This document shows positions 1 to 8,856 of a stretch of DNA of 47,466 nucleotides, in pieces. Made by a program: the position numbers and the translations under genes. The first letter of the stretch is position 1, and each line of letters starts with the position of its first letter. The DNA comes from Mesorhizobium zhangyense (GTDB lineage: Bacteria; Pseudomonadota; Alphaproteobacteria; Rhizobiales; Rhizobiaceae). Where the stretch lies: assembly GCF_011045115.1 (NCBI RefSeq), contig NZ_JAAKZG010000024.1:1-47466 (forward strand), written 5' to 3'. Below the pieces are notes generated by a model that was not told the origin of the DNA, did no database searches, and saw only the letters and a list, made by a program, of their open reading frames with translations.

Positions 1-284
1 AAACCGGCCGAGGCTCTAATCGCCGCTGGATGAAAGTTCAGTGGCAGGTCAGTCAACATGCGGGGAGTAACATTGGCAATGTGACGGCGGATTTCATTGA
101 AACGCAGCGTGCCGGAGAGAAGGTGAAACAGGACGATCGATTTCCATTTCCCGTCGATCAGCCCGAGGTGCGAACAACTCTGAACCAAGTACTGCGCCCC
201 ATCGATCCAGCGAATCTGAAGCAAGCCCATTCCTTGATCGAAAGCGGGCGTTCCAAAGGCAAGATCGTACTGGAAGGCTTTTGA
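1..284 (+). pseudogene. 3' end of a zinc-type (MDR) alcohol dehydrogenase/quinone oxidoreductase, truncated by window edge and possibly frameshifted
   Basis: The last 30 or so codons read like the C-terminus of medium-chain dehydrogenases: a region around VLRPIDPANLKQAHSLIESG followed by the typical KIVLEGF end. The same frame is open to the window edge, but residues before about position 120 do not look like an MDR protein. A short stretch in another frame (34-81, KFSGRSVNMRGVTLAM) resembles the MDR segment that should precede this tail, which suggests a frameshift near 80-120. The protein could also be intact and simply divergent. The N-terminal part lies outside the window, so neither cofactor nor substrate can be judged. 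Confidence 0.4.
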
Positions 285-463
285 CGAAAGTCGCTGAAGG
301 TCCTCCCACCACAAAGCAAGGATGCTTCAGCCCTTTTTTTGAAAACCGCGCACGTGCTCCGGCAAATTATGGATGTCAACATCTGAATAGCAGTCGCTCA
401 TCACCAATGCCCGCTGGCCCGACAGCCTCGTCAAAAAATACGCAATGCGTTCAGTCCCTATTT

Positions 464-1300
464 TCACACCATGCAGCTCTTGGCTTTCATCCATGCCGGC
501 GGCTCACCATGGAATCCGCCGACGAGCGCGTTGCGGCAATTGCAGCTGCGTTCGGTCGACAGCGCCGAGATTGCCTCAATCAAGGTCTTTTCGATGAGAT
601 CGTGCAGGCCTTGCTTGTAGTAGATCTCGTTCATGCTGCCGGGACCGAAATGAACGACTGCCGGCGCCATTCCGGCGCCGAAATTGATGACCGGCGCGAT
701 AGACGCGAAACACATTTCGGCCTCCCGCGCGAAGATGACTTCCGGAATGAGCGGCGTACCGACGATATCGCCGCCTTCGCGCTGATAGGCGCGGATTTCG
801 GCCGGCGTTTCGAAACGCGGCCCTTCGGTGCAGACGAATGTGCCGCGCTCGATGACCCGGTTGCTGAACTTGTTTGCAGCTGCGATCAGTTCAGTGCGCA
901 GGCGCGGACAGAAAGGATCCGTGAAATCGACACGTACCCAGCATTCGCTTTCATCGAACAGTGATTGCGCGCGGGACTTCGTCTTGTCGAGAAAATCGTC
1001 GGAAATGACTATGTCTCCCGGCCGGATTGCGGGATTGACCGAGCCGATGGCGTTCTGCGAGACGATGGATTCCACGCCGAGTTCACGCAAGGCCCAGATG
1101 TTGGCGTGGTAGTTGATCTTGTGGCTGGGAAGCGTGAGCTTTTCGCCATAGCGCAGAATCACGACGACCTCGCGGCCACCTATAGTGCCCGTCAGGACAG
1201 GTGCGTTGCCCCATGGTGTCGATACGGTCTCGGCTCGACGGTCCTTGAGCAGTTCTTCAGAGGCCGCACTGGTAATCAGGCCAACAGGCGCTTCACGCAT
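464..1300 (-). CDS. 5'-methylthioadenosine/purine nucleoside phosphorylase family protein, probably 6-oxopurine specific
   Basis: A 278-residue member of the MTAP/PNP phosphorylase family, which splits the N-glycosidic bond of purine nucleosides with phosphate. Visible family motifs are LPSHKINYHANIWALRELGV (58-77), NAIGSV (83-88), CTEGPRFET (157-165) and the IPEVIFAREAE helix (185-195). The MTAP base-binding TDYD motif is replaced by INFGAG with Asn206. In this superfamily Asn at that place goes with 6-oxopurines (inosine type) and Asp with adenine. The N-terminus is short and lacks an obvious glycine-rich GGSG loop. Its ATG overlaps the stop of the deaminase-like gene by 8 bases (1293-1300), so it is the last gene of the operon and coupled to a deaminase. 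Inferred role: phosphorolysis of the deaminated nucleoside, as in methylthioinosine phosphorylase. Confidence 0.82.
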   Translation of the reverse strand: MREAPVGLITSAASEELLKDRRAETVSTPWGNAPVLTGTIGGREVVVILRYGEKLTLPSHKINYHANIWALRELGVESIVSQNAIGSVNPAIRPGDIVISDDFLDKTKSRAQSLFDESECWVRVDFTDPFCPRLRTELIAAANKFSNRVIERGTFVCTEGPRFETPAEIRAYQREGGDIVGTPLIPEVIFAREAEMCFASIAPVINFGAGMAPAVVHFGPGSMNEIYYKQGLHDLIEKTLIEAISALSTERSCNCRNALVGGFHGEPPAWMKAKSCMV

Positions 1301-2618
1301 CGGACGTTTCCTTATTCATTTCAGATGTTTGATAGTGTTTGTGGATTGCGCTTCGGATTTCGGCTTCATCGATCATCGAGAAACACCCGCCTTCGAAGAT
1401 GGTCCGTCCTGCGATCATGACGCTGTGCACATGCTGCGGGCCGGCGTGATAGACGATGTCGGAAAGCACCCGCTCCGCCGTAAGACCAAGGGGGTGGTCA
1501 AGCGAAAGCACAACGAGATCCGCCTCCTTGCCCGCTTCCAGGCTGCCGATTTCGGCCTCCCATCCAAGCACGCGCGCGCCTTCGATAGTGGCCATGGTGA
1601 AGGCATCGGACGCCCCCATGATCATGCCGTCGAGCGACGCGGCACGCTGGAGCAGTACTGAAAGCTTCATTTCCTGAAAGAGGTCGAGGCAGTTGTTGGA
1701 CAGCGTACTGTCCGTGCCGAGCCCAACCGGGATGCCACCTCGTCTCAAAGCGGGAACCGGGGCAATGCCGCTGGCAAGCTTGGCGTTGCTAGCCGGATTA
1801 TGCGCAACGCCGGCGCCCGTATCGGCGAGAATATCGACGTCTTTTTCGTCGAGCCAAACGCAGTGGGCAAGGATCGATCGGCGGTCCAGAACACCGAGTT
1901 CGGCGAGCCAGGCCAGCGGCGATTTTCCATACTGCGCAAGGATCATCTCGTTTTCGCGGCGGTTCTCCGCGACATGGAGGACGAAATGCAAGCCGAGCGC
2001 GTCGGCTTCGCGCTTCACCTCGGTCAGAAGCTGCGGCGTGCAGCTATAAGGGGAATGGCCGCCGAGATAGAACCGGCACAAGCCGTTGCCTTGGTAGACC
2101 TGGATGGCCTCCTTCGTTTCATCAAGCGCGAGTGGCCAGTTGGGGCGGCCGTTAGGCCGCAATTCTGGAGAATTAGCCAGCGCTCCACTGAGCGATCGCA
2201 TGCCGATTTCGCTGGCGACGGATGCAAAGACTCCCGCTCCATAGCGTGTGCAGTCGCAGGCGGTGGTGATGCCGTTGCGCACCATCTCCATGACAGCCAG
2301 CGTGCACCCGGCCCGGTTGTCCTCGATCGTCAGCGACGCGGTATGCGGCGCAAGCGCGGAAGCCCATTGGAAGAGATCGCCATCGTCGCAGCAACCGCGA
2401 TGCATGGAGAGGCCGCCATGCGCATGCGTGTTGATGAGGCCCGGAATGACAACCCGTCCGCCGAGGTCCTTCCGCTTGGTGGTCGCAGCTTGAGGTGGCA
2501 GCGTGGAAAGGGAGCCGACCCACGCAATCTTCGTGCCCTCGATCAGGACAGCACCGTTCTCGATGAAGCCGCCGGCCAGCCCGGTACAGACGAATGCATT
2601 GTGAAGGAGCGTTGGCAA
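1293..2618 (-). CDS. amidohydrolase, MTA/S-adenosylhomocysteine deaminase-like (TRZ/ATZ family)
   Basis: A 441-residue metal-dependent deaminase. Metal ligands are visible as HAH (65, 67), His215 in HVAENRREN, His252 in LAHCVWL and Asp303 in GLGTDS. The HSPYSC segment (188-193), the AHNPASNAKLASGIAPV block and the LFQEMKLSVLLQ helix match MTA/SAH deaminases closely, so a 6-aminopurine nucleoside is the likely substrate. The start is a TTG at 2618 with a GGAGG six bases upstream, one base past the TGA of the metallo-hydrolase gene. The 3' end overlaps the phosphorylase start by 8 bases. Deaminase then phosphorylase in this order mirrors the two-step conversion of methylthioadenosine via methylthioinosine known in Pseudomonas. 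The exact nucleoside is inference. Confidence 0.85.
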   Translation of the reverse strand: MPTLLHNAFVCTGLAGGFIENGAVLIEGTKIAWVGSLSTLPPQAATTKRKDLGGRVVIPGLINTHAHGGLSMHRGCCDDGDLFQWASALAPHTASLTIEDNRAGCTLAVMEMVRNGITTACDCTRYGAGVFASVASEIGMRSLSGALANSPELRPNGRPNWPLALDETKEAIQVYQGNGLCRFYLGGHSPYSCTPQLLTEVKREADALGLHFVLHVAENRRENEMILAQYGKSPLAWLAELGVLDRRSILAHCVWLDEKDVDILADTGAGVAHNPASNAKLASGIAPVPALRRGGIPVGLGTDSTLSNNCLDLFQEMKLSVLLQRAASLDGMIMGASDAFTMATIEGARVLGWEAEIGSLEAGKEADLVVLSLDHPLGLTAERVLSDIVYHAGPQHVHSVMIAGRTIFEGGCFSMIDEAEIRSAIHKHYQTSEMNKETSDA

Positions 2619-2619
2619 A

Positions 2620-3336
2620 TCAGACCTCCATCACGAAGGACCGGTCTTCCAGCGAAAGGCTGATGACCTCCGAAAGCGCACCAGCGCTCGCCACCTTGCC
2701 ATTCGCGATCGTCAGGCTGGCGTCGTGGCCGGGAACGACAATATCGGCCATGGCCGCAATGCGCCGGATGCTTTCGCGCGCGGATATGTTGTCGAAGGCA
2801 CCGGCCGAGTTCAGCGTCTCGATTTCGCCGCGATGCTTCACGGCGTCCTGCGCAAGGACGACACATTTCCCGTCGACAGACAGGACGAGAGAGGCATGCC
2901 CGCCGGTGTGGCCGGGCGTTCGGATCATGCGAATGCCGGGCAGCACATCGAGTTCGCCCGAAACGAGCGAAAGCTGCGGGCTGCGCAGGAGGCCCTCGAC
3001 CTGGAACAGCGGAATGGCGCGATCGTCTGCCTTGTGTTCGTCGAAATAGGCAAGCTCGGTTTCATGCAGGACCAGTTCGGCCTTGGGGAAACATTCCACG
3101 TTGGCGACGTGGTCGAAGTGGAGATGTGAAAGTACCACCGTGCGAATATCGGCCGGCGTCAGGCCGCGGCGTTCGAGCGCGTTCAGAATGCCGGGGCGAT
3201 CGCCCGCGCCGCCTGTATCGAACAACGCGTAGCCGTCTCTCGTATGGAGCAGCACCGTGGTGCTCCAACCAAGGAAACCACGCGGCGTACGCCCGGGAAA
3301 GCCGGGGATGAGTACGTCATAGCTGGGCGCCGTCAT
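2620..3336 (-). CDS. metallo-beta-lactamase-fold hydrolase
   Basis: A 238-residue protein with the HxHxDH zinc motif SHLHFDH (71-76), the later PGHTGGH motif, and the Asp of VLAQDAV, in the arrangement of AHL-lactonase/glyoxalase-II-like enzymes. No signal peptide is seen, so it is cytoplasmic. The open frame extends far upstream, but the ATG at 3336 overlaps the permease stop as TGATG, which decides the start. It sits between the ABC permeases and the deaminase. A carboxyl- or phosphoester, lactone or thioester bond in the imported compound is a possible target, but the fold alone does not tell the substrate. Confidence 0.85.
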   Translation of the reverse strand: MTAPSYDVLIPGFPGRTPRGFLGWSTTVLLHTRDGYALFDTGGAGDRPGILNALERRGLTPADIRTVVLSHLHFDHVANVECFPKAELVLHETELAYFDEHKADDRAIPLFQVEGLLRSPQLSLVSGELDVLPGIRMIRTPGHTGGHASLVLSVDGKCVVLAQDAVKHRGEIETLNSAGAFDNISARESIRRIAAMADIVVPGHDASLTIANGKVASAGALSEVISLSLEDRSFVMEV

Positions 3337-4190
3337 CAGGATTCCACCTGTCTCAGGCGCGGGTCGAGCAGATCGCGCAGCCGGTCGCCGACAAGGTTGA
3401 TGCCGACCACGGTGAAGAAGATCGCGAAGCCGGGCACGGTCGCCACCCACCAGGCGTTGCCGATATAATTGCGCCCTTCGGCGATCATCGTGCCCCAGGT
3501 CGGCGTTTCCGGCGGAACGCCGAGGCCGAGGAAGCTCAGGGAAGATTCGAATAGGATCATCTTGGCGACGAGCAGGCTCGAAATCACGATCACCGACGAC
3601 ATGACGTTCGGCAGCAAATGACGGATGAGGATCATCGGCACCGAAATGCCCATCGTCTGCGCTGCCTGAATGAATTCGCGTTCGCGCAGCACGAGACATT
3701 CGGCGCGAACGACGCGTGCGTATTGCACCCAGTTGGTCAGGCCGAGGATGGCAATGATGTTCCAGAGGCTCGGACCGACGACAGCGGCCATCGCGAGTGC
3801 CAGCACCAGAAACGGAATGGCAAGCTGAATATCGGTGATGGCCATGAGAATGCGGCCAGCATAGCGGTCCTCATATCCGGCAACCAGGCCGAGCGTGACG
3901 CCGATGGCGCCCGAGATGACGACCGAAGCGACACCGACGAGCAGCGAAACGCGAGCACCCGCGATCAGGCGGCTGAAGATATCGCGGCCGAGTGCATCGG
4001 TTCCGAGAAGATGCATCCCCTCCTCTCCCCGCCAGAACGGTGGCTTCAGGCGCTGGAGAATGTCCTGTGCATCGGGATCGAAAGGCATGAGCCAGTGACC
4101 GAACAGGGAGGCGAACACAACGATCAGCACCAGCGCAAGTCCGAAGACGGCAAGGCGGCTGTCGAGATAGCGTTTGATAAACGGGTTCAT
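3336..4190 (-). CDS. ABC transporter permease, DppC/OppC type
   Basis: A 284-residue inner-membrane permease of the dipeptide/oligopeptide/nickel class. It has about six hydrophobic segments, an N-terminal NPFIKRYLDSRLAVFGLAL start typical of DppC, the GTDALGRDIFSRLIAGARVSL block (63-83 region), and the EAA-type loop REFIQAAQTMGISVPMIL that contacts the ATPase. It ends with the LVGDRLRDLLDPRLRQ tail usual in this family. Its ATG overlaps the stop of the DppB-like gene by four bases (ATGA), and its own stop overlaps the next gene. With the binding protein and the fused ATPase encoded nearby it completes one importer. Confidence 0.93.
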   Translation of the reverse strand: MNPFIKRYLDSRLAVFGLALVLIVVFASLFGHWLMPFDPDAQDILQRLKPPFWRGEEGMHLLGTDALGRDIFSRLIAGARVSLLVGVASVVISGAIGVTLGLVAGYEDRYAGRILMAITDIQLAIPFLVLALAMAAVVGPSLWNIIAILGLTNWVQYARVVRAECLVLREREFIQAAQTMGISVPMILIRHLLPNVMSSVIVISSLLVAKMILFESSLSFLGLGVPPETPTWGTMIAEGRNYIGNAWWVATVPGFAIFFTVVGINLVGDRLRDLLDPRLRQVES

Positions 4191-5107
4191 CGGCCCTTCC
4201 TCAAACGCGGGTCGAGCAGCCCGTAGGACAGGTCGACGAGGAGATTGACCGTAACGATGGTGACGGCCATGACGAGCACGAATGCCTGAACCACCGTGAA
4301 ATCGCGATTGGCAATGGCCTGGATGGCGAGCCTGCCGATGCCGGGATAGGCAAAGACTTCTTCGGTGATGACGGCGCCGCCAAGCAGCGCGCCCACCTGC
4401 AGCCCGATAACCGTCAAGGTCGGGATCGCGGCATTGCGAAGCGCGTGCTTGAAGATGATGCGCCCCTCGCTGACGCCCTTGCCGCGCGCGGTGCGGATAT
4501 AGTCGGACTGCAGGACCTCGATCATAGAGGAACGCAGCAGCCGCGTGATGATTGCGGTCGAATAGGTGGCAAGCACGATAGCCGGCATGATGAGGTTTTG
4601 CCAGCCGCCCTTGCCTGAGGCCGGCAGCATGTGAAGCGTCTCGGAAAACAGCAGGATCAGCATGATCGCCAACCAGAAAGCCGGAAAGCTCTGGCCGATC
4701 AGCGAGATGAGAAGGCTGACCCGGTCGACGATCGATCCGCGCCAGGCAGCGGCCAGGATGGCGAGCGGAATGGAAATGGCGAGAGCCAGGGCGAGCGCCA
4801 TGCCGCTCAGTTGGAGGGTGGCCGGCACACGCTCCAGGACGAGCTGCATGGCCGGCTGCTCATAACGCAGCGACATACCGAAATCGCCCTGCACGGCTCG
4901 GGAGACGAAATCGAAATACTGCACGACGAGCGGCCGGTCGAAGCCCATGAGATGGCGGAAGCGCGCGATCTCTTCCATGGAGGCTTCCGGCGGCAGGAAA
5001 AGTGCGGACGGATCACCGCCGATCCGGATCAGGAAGAACACAGCAAGCGACACGCCGAAAACGACAGCCATCGCATAGAGTACTCGCGATATGAGGAATG
5101 AGGACAA
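4187..5107 (-). CDS. ABC transporter permease, DppB/OppB type
   Basis: A 306-residue inner-membrane permease of the peptide/nickel class. The N-terminal transmembrane helix is followed by the periplasmic RFRHLMGFDRPLVVQYFDF region, and the GKGVSEGRIIFKHALRNA segment is the ATPase-contact loop. It ends with the LLDPRLRKG tail. The start is a TTG at 5107; no better upstream codon is in frame and the protein begins exactly where DppB homologues do. It lies 74 bases after the binding-protein gene, separated by a strong hairpin, and overlaps the DppC-like gene by four bases. Confidence 0.92.
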   Translation of the reverse strand: MSSFLISRVLYAMAVVFGVSLAVFFLIRIGGDPSALFLPPEASMEEIARFRHLMGFDRPLVVQYFDFVSRAVQGDFGMSLRYEQPAMQLVLERVPATLQLSGMALALALAISIPLAILAAAWRGSIVDRVSLLISLIGQSFPAFWLAIMLILLFSETLHMLPASGKGGWQNLIMPAIVLATYSTAIITRLLRSSMIEVLQSDYIRTARGKGVSEGRIIFKHALRNAAIPTLTVIGLQVGALLGGAVITEEVFAYPGIGRLAIQAIANRDFTVVQAFVLVMAVTIVTVNLLVDLSYGLLDPRLRKGR

Positions 5108-5144
5108 AGGCCTGGCCGCTCCATGGGCGAAGTCGTTTCAAGTT

Positions 5145-5170
5145 CCGTGGCCGGAGAATTCCGGCCACGG
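5145..5170. other. strong intercistronic hairpin between binding-protein and permease genes
   Basis: A perfect 11-base-pair stem (5145-5155 with 5160-5170) with a GAAT loop. It has no T-run on the transcribed minus strand. Hairpins at this place in importer operons commonly protect the upstream binding-protein mRNA from 3' decay or attenuate readthrough, giving more binding protein than permease. That role is inferred from position. Confidence 0.7.
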
Positions 5171-5181
5171 ATGATCGAAGA

Positions 5182-6702
5182 TCAGTCGAAGCTTGCCTTG
5201 CGCAGATCGATCATGCTGTCGGTGCGCGGCTTCCAGTTCAGCTTGGCATTGAGGCCGTAGATCAGCGGCGGCTGTATCATCGGCAAATGCGGCGCTTCGT
5301 CCTTGATGATGGCGGCTGCCTTTTCATAGATCGCCTTGCGCTCCGCCGGGTCGATCGTCGCGGCACCCTCGTCCAGAAGCTTGTCGAGCTCGGCATTGCT
5401 GAAATAGCTCTGGTACTGCCCTGTCTTCAGCAGAGGCAGCCAGACAAGATTGGGATCGCGCCCGCTCCATCCGGGGAAAGTGATGCCTTCGCGGCCCTTC
5501 TTCTCGGATATCTGGCCCCAGACGCCCGGCTCCAGATACTGGATTTCCGCCTTGATGCCGACCTTGCGGAGGAAGCCGGCCGTCGCTTCGACGATCTCGC
5601 TGTCCTTCAGGAAACGGCCTTTCCGGGTCATCAGGGGAATCGAAAAGCCATCCGGATATCCCGCTTCCGCAAGCAGTTCTTTTGCCTTTGCGGGATCATA
5701 GGGATAGGGTTTCCAGTCTGGATTGTAGGCAAATCCATTCGAAGGAAGGGTGAGCGCGATGCGATTGCCCATGCCATTGAGCAGCGCCTCCTGAATGGCA
5801 TCGACATTGACGGCGTAGTTGATTGCCTGGCGCACGCGTTTGTCCTTCAAGGGCGTGTCGCGCGTCGTATCGAAGGCGAGGAAATAGAGGAAATCGCTGG
5901 CCACCGTTTCGATCTTGGTGCCGTCCGCCTGGAGCGAGGATACGTCTTCAGGCGGGATATCGACCGCGATGTCGGCGCCGCCACTCTTCAATTCCGCAAT
6001 GCGCGTGCGGGTTTCCTTGATCGGCCGGAAAACGACGCGGTCGATCTTCGGCGTGCCGCCCCAGTAATCCGGATTGGCTTCAAGAACGACTTCTTCGTCC
6101 TTCAGCCATTTGACGAATTTGTAAGGCCCGGTTCCGACCGGCGCCGACCCCAGCGCCTCACCGTTCTTTTCCTGCGTGTATTTCGGCGGAACGATCAGGG
6201 CAGGAAACGATGCCTCGTAAAGTGACAGCAGCATCGTCGGGAACGGTTTCTCGGTCTTGAGATCGACGGTGTATTCGTCGACGATCTCGACCGACTTTAT
6301 GGCCGAGATGCGGGAATAATAGGGAGCCTTGAAATTCGGGTCGAGCGCGCGGTCGAAGGTGAATTTCACCGCTTCGGCATTGAAGGGCTCCCCGTTGTGA
6401 AACTTGACGCCTTCGCGCAGCTTGAAGCGCCAGGTCAGAGGGTCCGGATTGCTCCATGACGTTGCCAGCCCCGCGACGAGTTCGCCCTTCTCGTCCATGG
6501 TTATGAGCCCGTCATATATCTGGAACAAGATGTTCGCTGTCGGGAAGGCCGAGTGCTTCGCCGGATCCATTGAGTAGGCATCGGCAGGCTGGGCGACGAC
6601 AAGCGTGCCCGCTTCTCCGGCCGCAGCAAATAAAGGCAGATTGCACGCGACCGTCGTGGCCAGGGCGGCAATCAGGAAGCTTCTTCCAAGCATATGTTTC
6701 AT
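5182..6702 (-). CDS. ABC transporter periplasmic substrate-binding protein, family 5 (DppA-like)
   Basis: A 506-residue solute-binding protein of the peptide/nickel family. Residues 1 to about 28 form a Sec signal peptide (positively charged start, hydrophobic core, cleavage near LFAAAGEA). The mature start VVAQPADAYSMDPAKHSAFPT and the WRFKLREGVKFHNGEPFNAEAV block are family signatures. Members bind peptides, nickel-chelates, opines, glycosides or nucleopeptides, so family alone does not give the ligand. The ATG has an AAGGGTG ribosome site. It is the third gene of the operon, after the GHL6-like gene, and its partners are the two permeases downstream and the fused ATPase at 11493. Confidence 0.92.
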   Translation of the reverse strand: MKHMLGRSFLIAALATTVACNLPLFAAAGEAGTLVVAQPADAYSMDPAKHSAFPTANILFQIYDGLITMDEKGELVAGLATSWSNPDPLTWRFKLREGVKFHNGEPFNAEAVKFTFDRALDPNFKAPYYSRISAIKSVEIVDEYTVDLKTEKPFPTMLLSLYEASFPALIVPPKYTQEKNGEALGSAPVGTGPYKFVKWLKDEEVVLEANPDYWGGTPKIDRVVFRPIKETRTRIAELKSGGADIAVDIPPEDVSSLQADGTKIETVASDFLYFLAFDTTRDTPLKDKRVRQAINYAVNVDAIQEALLNGMGNRIALTLPSNGFAYNPDWKPYPYDPAKAKELLAEAGYPDGFSIPLMTRKGRFLKDSEIVEATAGFLRKVGIKAEIQYLEPGVWGQISEKKGREGITFPGWSGRDPNLVWLPLLKTGQYQSYFSNAELDKLLDEGAATIDPAERKAIYEKAAAIIKDEAPHLPMIQPPLIYGLNAKLNWKPRTDSMIDLRKASFD

Positions 6703-6745
6703 AAGTTCACCCTTTTTGTGCCCTCTGGGAGGACTTTTTATGTTG

Positions 6746-6768
6746 CGGCGACGCGGTCTGTGTCGCCG
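6746..6768. other. hairpin upstream of the binding-protein gene
   Basis: A seven-base-pair stem (CGGCGAC at 6746-6752, GTCGCCG at 6762-6768) in the 87-base spacer between the GHL6-like gene and the binding-protein gene. It could modulate readthrough inside the operon. A separate promoter for the binding protein is also possible in this spacer; nothing decisive is seen. Confidence 0.45.
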
Positions 6769-6789
6769 TAGTTGCTGATCCGTCCGATG

Positions 6790-8856
6790 TCACGTCTTCC
6801 TCCCGCTCTCGCCTCTTGAAAGGGCGATGGCAGCAAAACTATCCAGGCGGTCAAGCTGCACGGTCAGATGTCTTTCCGTTTTCGAAACCTGTAGTGTTTT
6901 GCCGGTTTGAAGGTCCGTGGCGCTGTCTGCGTCGGTTTCCACGACGATCTCGAAGCCAGCCAATGGAGTGGTTTCCATCAACCCTTTCGTTCGGGTCGCC
7001 GCGCCGTTCAGCGCATGCAGAACCATGCCGTCGGGACGCCCGTAAAGAATGAGATCGACAGCCGAGGATGCCGTCGTGCGCAGCGGCGGAGAGCCGATCA
7101 CCGTTTCGAGCAGCACGCCAACTAGTTGCCGATACTCAGGCATGGAGAACCGGTGATAAAGCGAGCCGATGCGCCATGGTAGCCACACGACCCTGCCCTG
7201 ACCGTACTGTTCCTCAATCAATCCGGGCTCCGCGCCGGGACCCTCGACAAGCGTGAATTCCGGCGCATTGTTGGAGAAAGGGCCGATCAGCCTGAGATCA
7301 TCGTTGGCATTTCCTCGCTCCGGAAACGGAATCCAAAAATCTCCCGCCGCAGCGATATGCGGGATGCCGCCGAATGCGCTCCGCAATGCCTGGCCGGACA
7401 GCGCAAAATAAGCGCCATTCACGTTGCGAATTTCTCCGGGAAGACGCGGCAGGCAGGAAAGCGGCGGCGAGCCACGTTCGCGTCCGTTCTCATCGCATCT
7501 GGCCAGATCCGCGCTGGCGATCAGCCTGCCGCCACTGCGCACATAGGTATCGATCGCGCGGACATCGGAATCCGAGAGGCAATGAACTGCCGGCAGCAGG
7601 ATGGCATCGTATCGCTGAAGGTCGGCAACCGAAAGATCGCCAGCCACGACGATGTCACAGGGGTAGCGAAGATCGGCAGCGATTTCGAAGAGCCCGCGAA
7701 ATTCCGCGACATGCCCGCAGCCATCCGGCGCACCGGCAGGCCGGCCCGCGTCAGGCCCCCAGAGCCTGCTGGCTTCGGATTTGACGATCGCCATGCGTGC
7801 GGTGGAGTGAAGGCCCTCATACCACGTCGCCTGTTTTGCCTGATAGCCTCCGAACTGCTCCAATGCCGGAACGAAACGAGGATCGTCCTGCTGGAGCAGG
7901 CCGTTCACGGCCGGGGCGGTATTCGCGCCATGCGCTGCCGCTTGAACCAGATTCTGGATAAGGCGGGCGTCGGGCATCGCCGTCTGGCGGCTGGCAAAGA
8001 CTTCGGAGGTGGTCTGGATGAGGATCGGCGCGCTTCCCGGCTTCAGCGCGCGCGCTGTCAGCGCCTCTTCCGCCGCCCAATGGTTCCAGGCCGGTTGAGG
8101 GTCGACGGGATTGGGGATGACCGGATTGGAAACCTGCGATCCTATGATGTCGCTGACTTCCGCCATGCGGCGAATGTTCCAGCCGTCATGGACATGATGG
8201 TAGGGCACCAGTGCCGCTTCCGGATTCCGTTCGCGAATGAAATCGCGAACATGGCCCATATAGTCCGCCAGGAAATCCTGCCGCCACGTCTCGTAGGCCG
8301 CGGAGCGCACGCCTTCCGTCGGAACCGCCTCGCCTATCGCCTCGAGAACTGCCGAAGCACAGCGCGCGCAGTGGCATCGCGGCACGTGCAGATAGTTGAA
8401 GAAGAAACCGTCGAGCGTCGGATAGCCGGTCAGGATTTCGTCCAGGATCGCGAATGTCTCCTGCTGCCAGAATGGACCGGTCGCGCAAATCTGTGGCATG
8501 GCCCAGACGGTGCTGACGCTTCCATCCTCCCGGCGCACGAACCAGTCCGGATACTTCCTCTCCATGCCTTCCCGGCCCTTGGAGATATCCATCCGCACCA
8601 GCGTGCGAATGCCTTCTTCCTTGGTGGCGTCCAGAAACGCACCAAGAAAATCGAAGGTCAGATGCGGGTTGATGGTCTGCGAGGAGAGCTTGGTTGGATA
8701 CCAGGCAGAGAACCCGCCACCCATGGCAATACAGGCTCCCGCACCGACGCTTTTGATTTCCGCGATCAATTGCCCGACGTCGAGCCCGGAAGCATCGGCC
8801 TCGCGCAACAGATGCTGAAAGAACCGGATCGGCTGGCGCGTCCATTCTAGTGGCAT
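6790..8856 (-). CDS. glycoside-hydrolase-like protein (GHL6 domain with beta-galactosidase-trimerization-like domain)
   Basis: A 688-residue protein without a signal peptide. The N-terminal half looks like the hypothetical glycosyl hydrolase family GHL6, a TIM barrel: ISKGREGMERKYPDWFVRRE after a FLGAFLDATKEEGIRTLVRMD strand, then a cysteine-rich HVPRCHCARC stretch following the DGFFFNYL strand. The second half has the class-I-amidotransferase-like fold of beta-galactosidase trimerization domains (RYDAILLPAVHCLSDSDV, YVRSGGRLIASADL). The open frame reaches 8979, but the ATG at 8856 has a GGGGG ribosome site and overlaps the upstream stop by 10 bases. No activity is proven for the family. In this operon a role in removing a glycosyl group from the imported compound is reasonable inference. 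Confidence 0.75.
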   Translation of the reverse strand: MPLEWTRQPIRFFQHLLREADASGLDVGQLIAEIKSVGAGACIAMGGGFSAWYPTKLSSQTINPHLTFDFLGAFLDATKEEGIRTLVRMDISKGREGMERKYPDWFVRREDGSVSTVWAMPQICATGPFWQQETFAILDEILTGYPTLDGFFFNYLHVPRCHCARCASAVLEAIGEAVPTEGVRSAAYETWRQDFLADYMGHVRDFIRERNPEAALVPYHHVHDGWNIRRMAEVSDIIGSQVSNPVIPNPVDPQPAWNHWAAEEALTARALKPGSAPILIQTTSEVFASRQTAMPDARLIQNLVQAAAHGANTAPAVNGLLQQDDPRFVPALEQFGGYQAKQATWYEGLHSTARMAIVKSEASRLWGPDAGRPAGAPDGCGHVAEFRGLFEIAADLRYPCDIVVAGDLSVADLQRYDAILLPAVHCLSDSDVRAIDTYVRSGGRLIASADLARCDENGRERGSPPLSCLPRLPGEIRNVNGAYFALSGQALRSAFGGIPHIAAAGDFWIPFPERGNANDDLRLIGPFSNNAPEFTLVEGPGAEPGLIEEQYGQGRVVWLPWRIGSLYHRFSMPEYRQLVGVLLETVIGSPPLRTTASSAVDLILYGRPDGMVLHALNGAATRTKGLMETTPLAGFEIVVETDADSATDLQTGKTLQVSKTERHLTVQLDRLDSFAAIALSRGESGRKT

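Noticed and set aside
7357-8850. 497-codon plus-strand frame opposite the GHL6-like gene
   Set aside because: Shadow of the real gene; Arg/Ala-rich with no motif.
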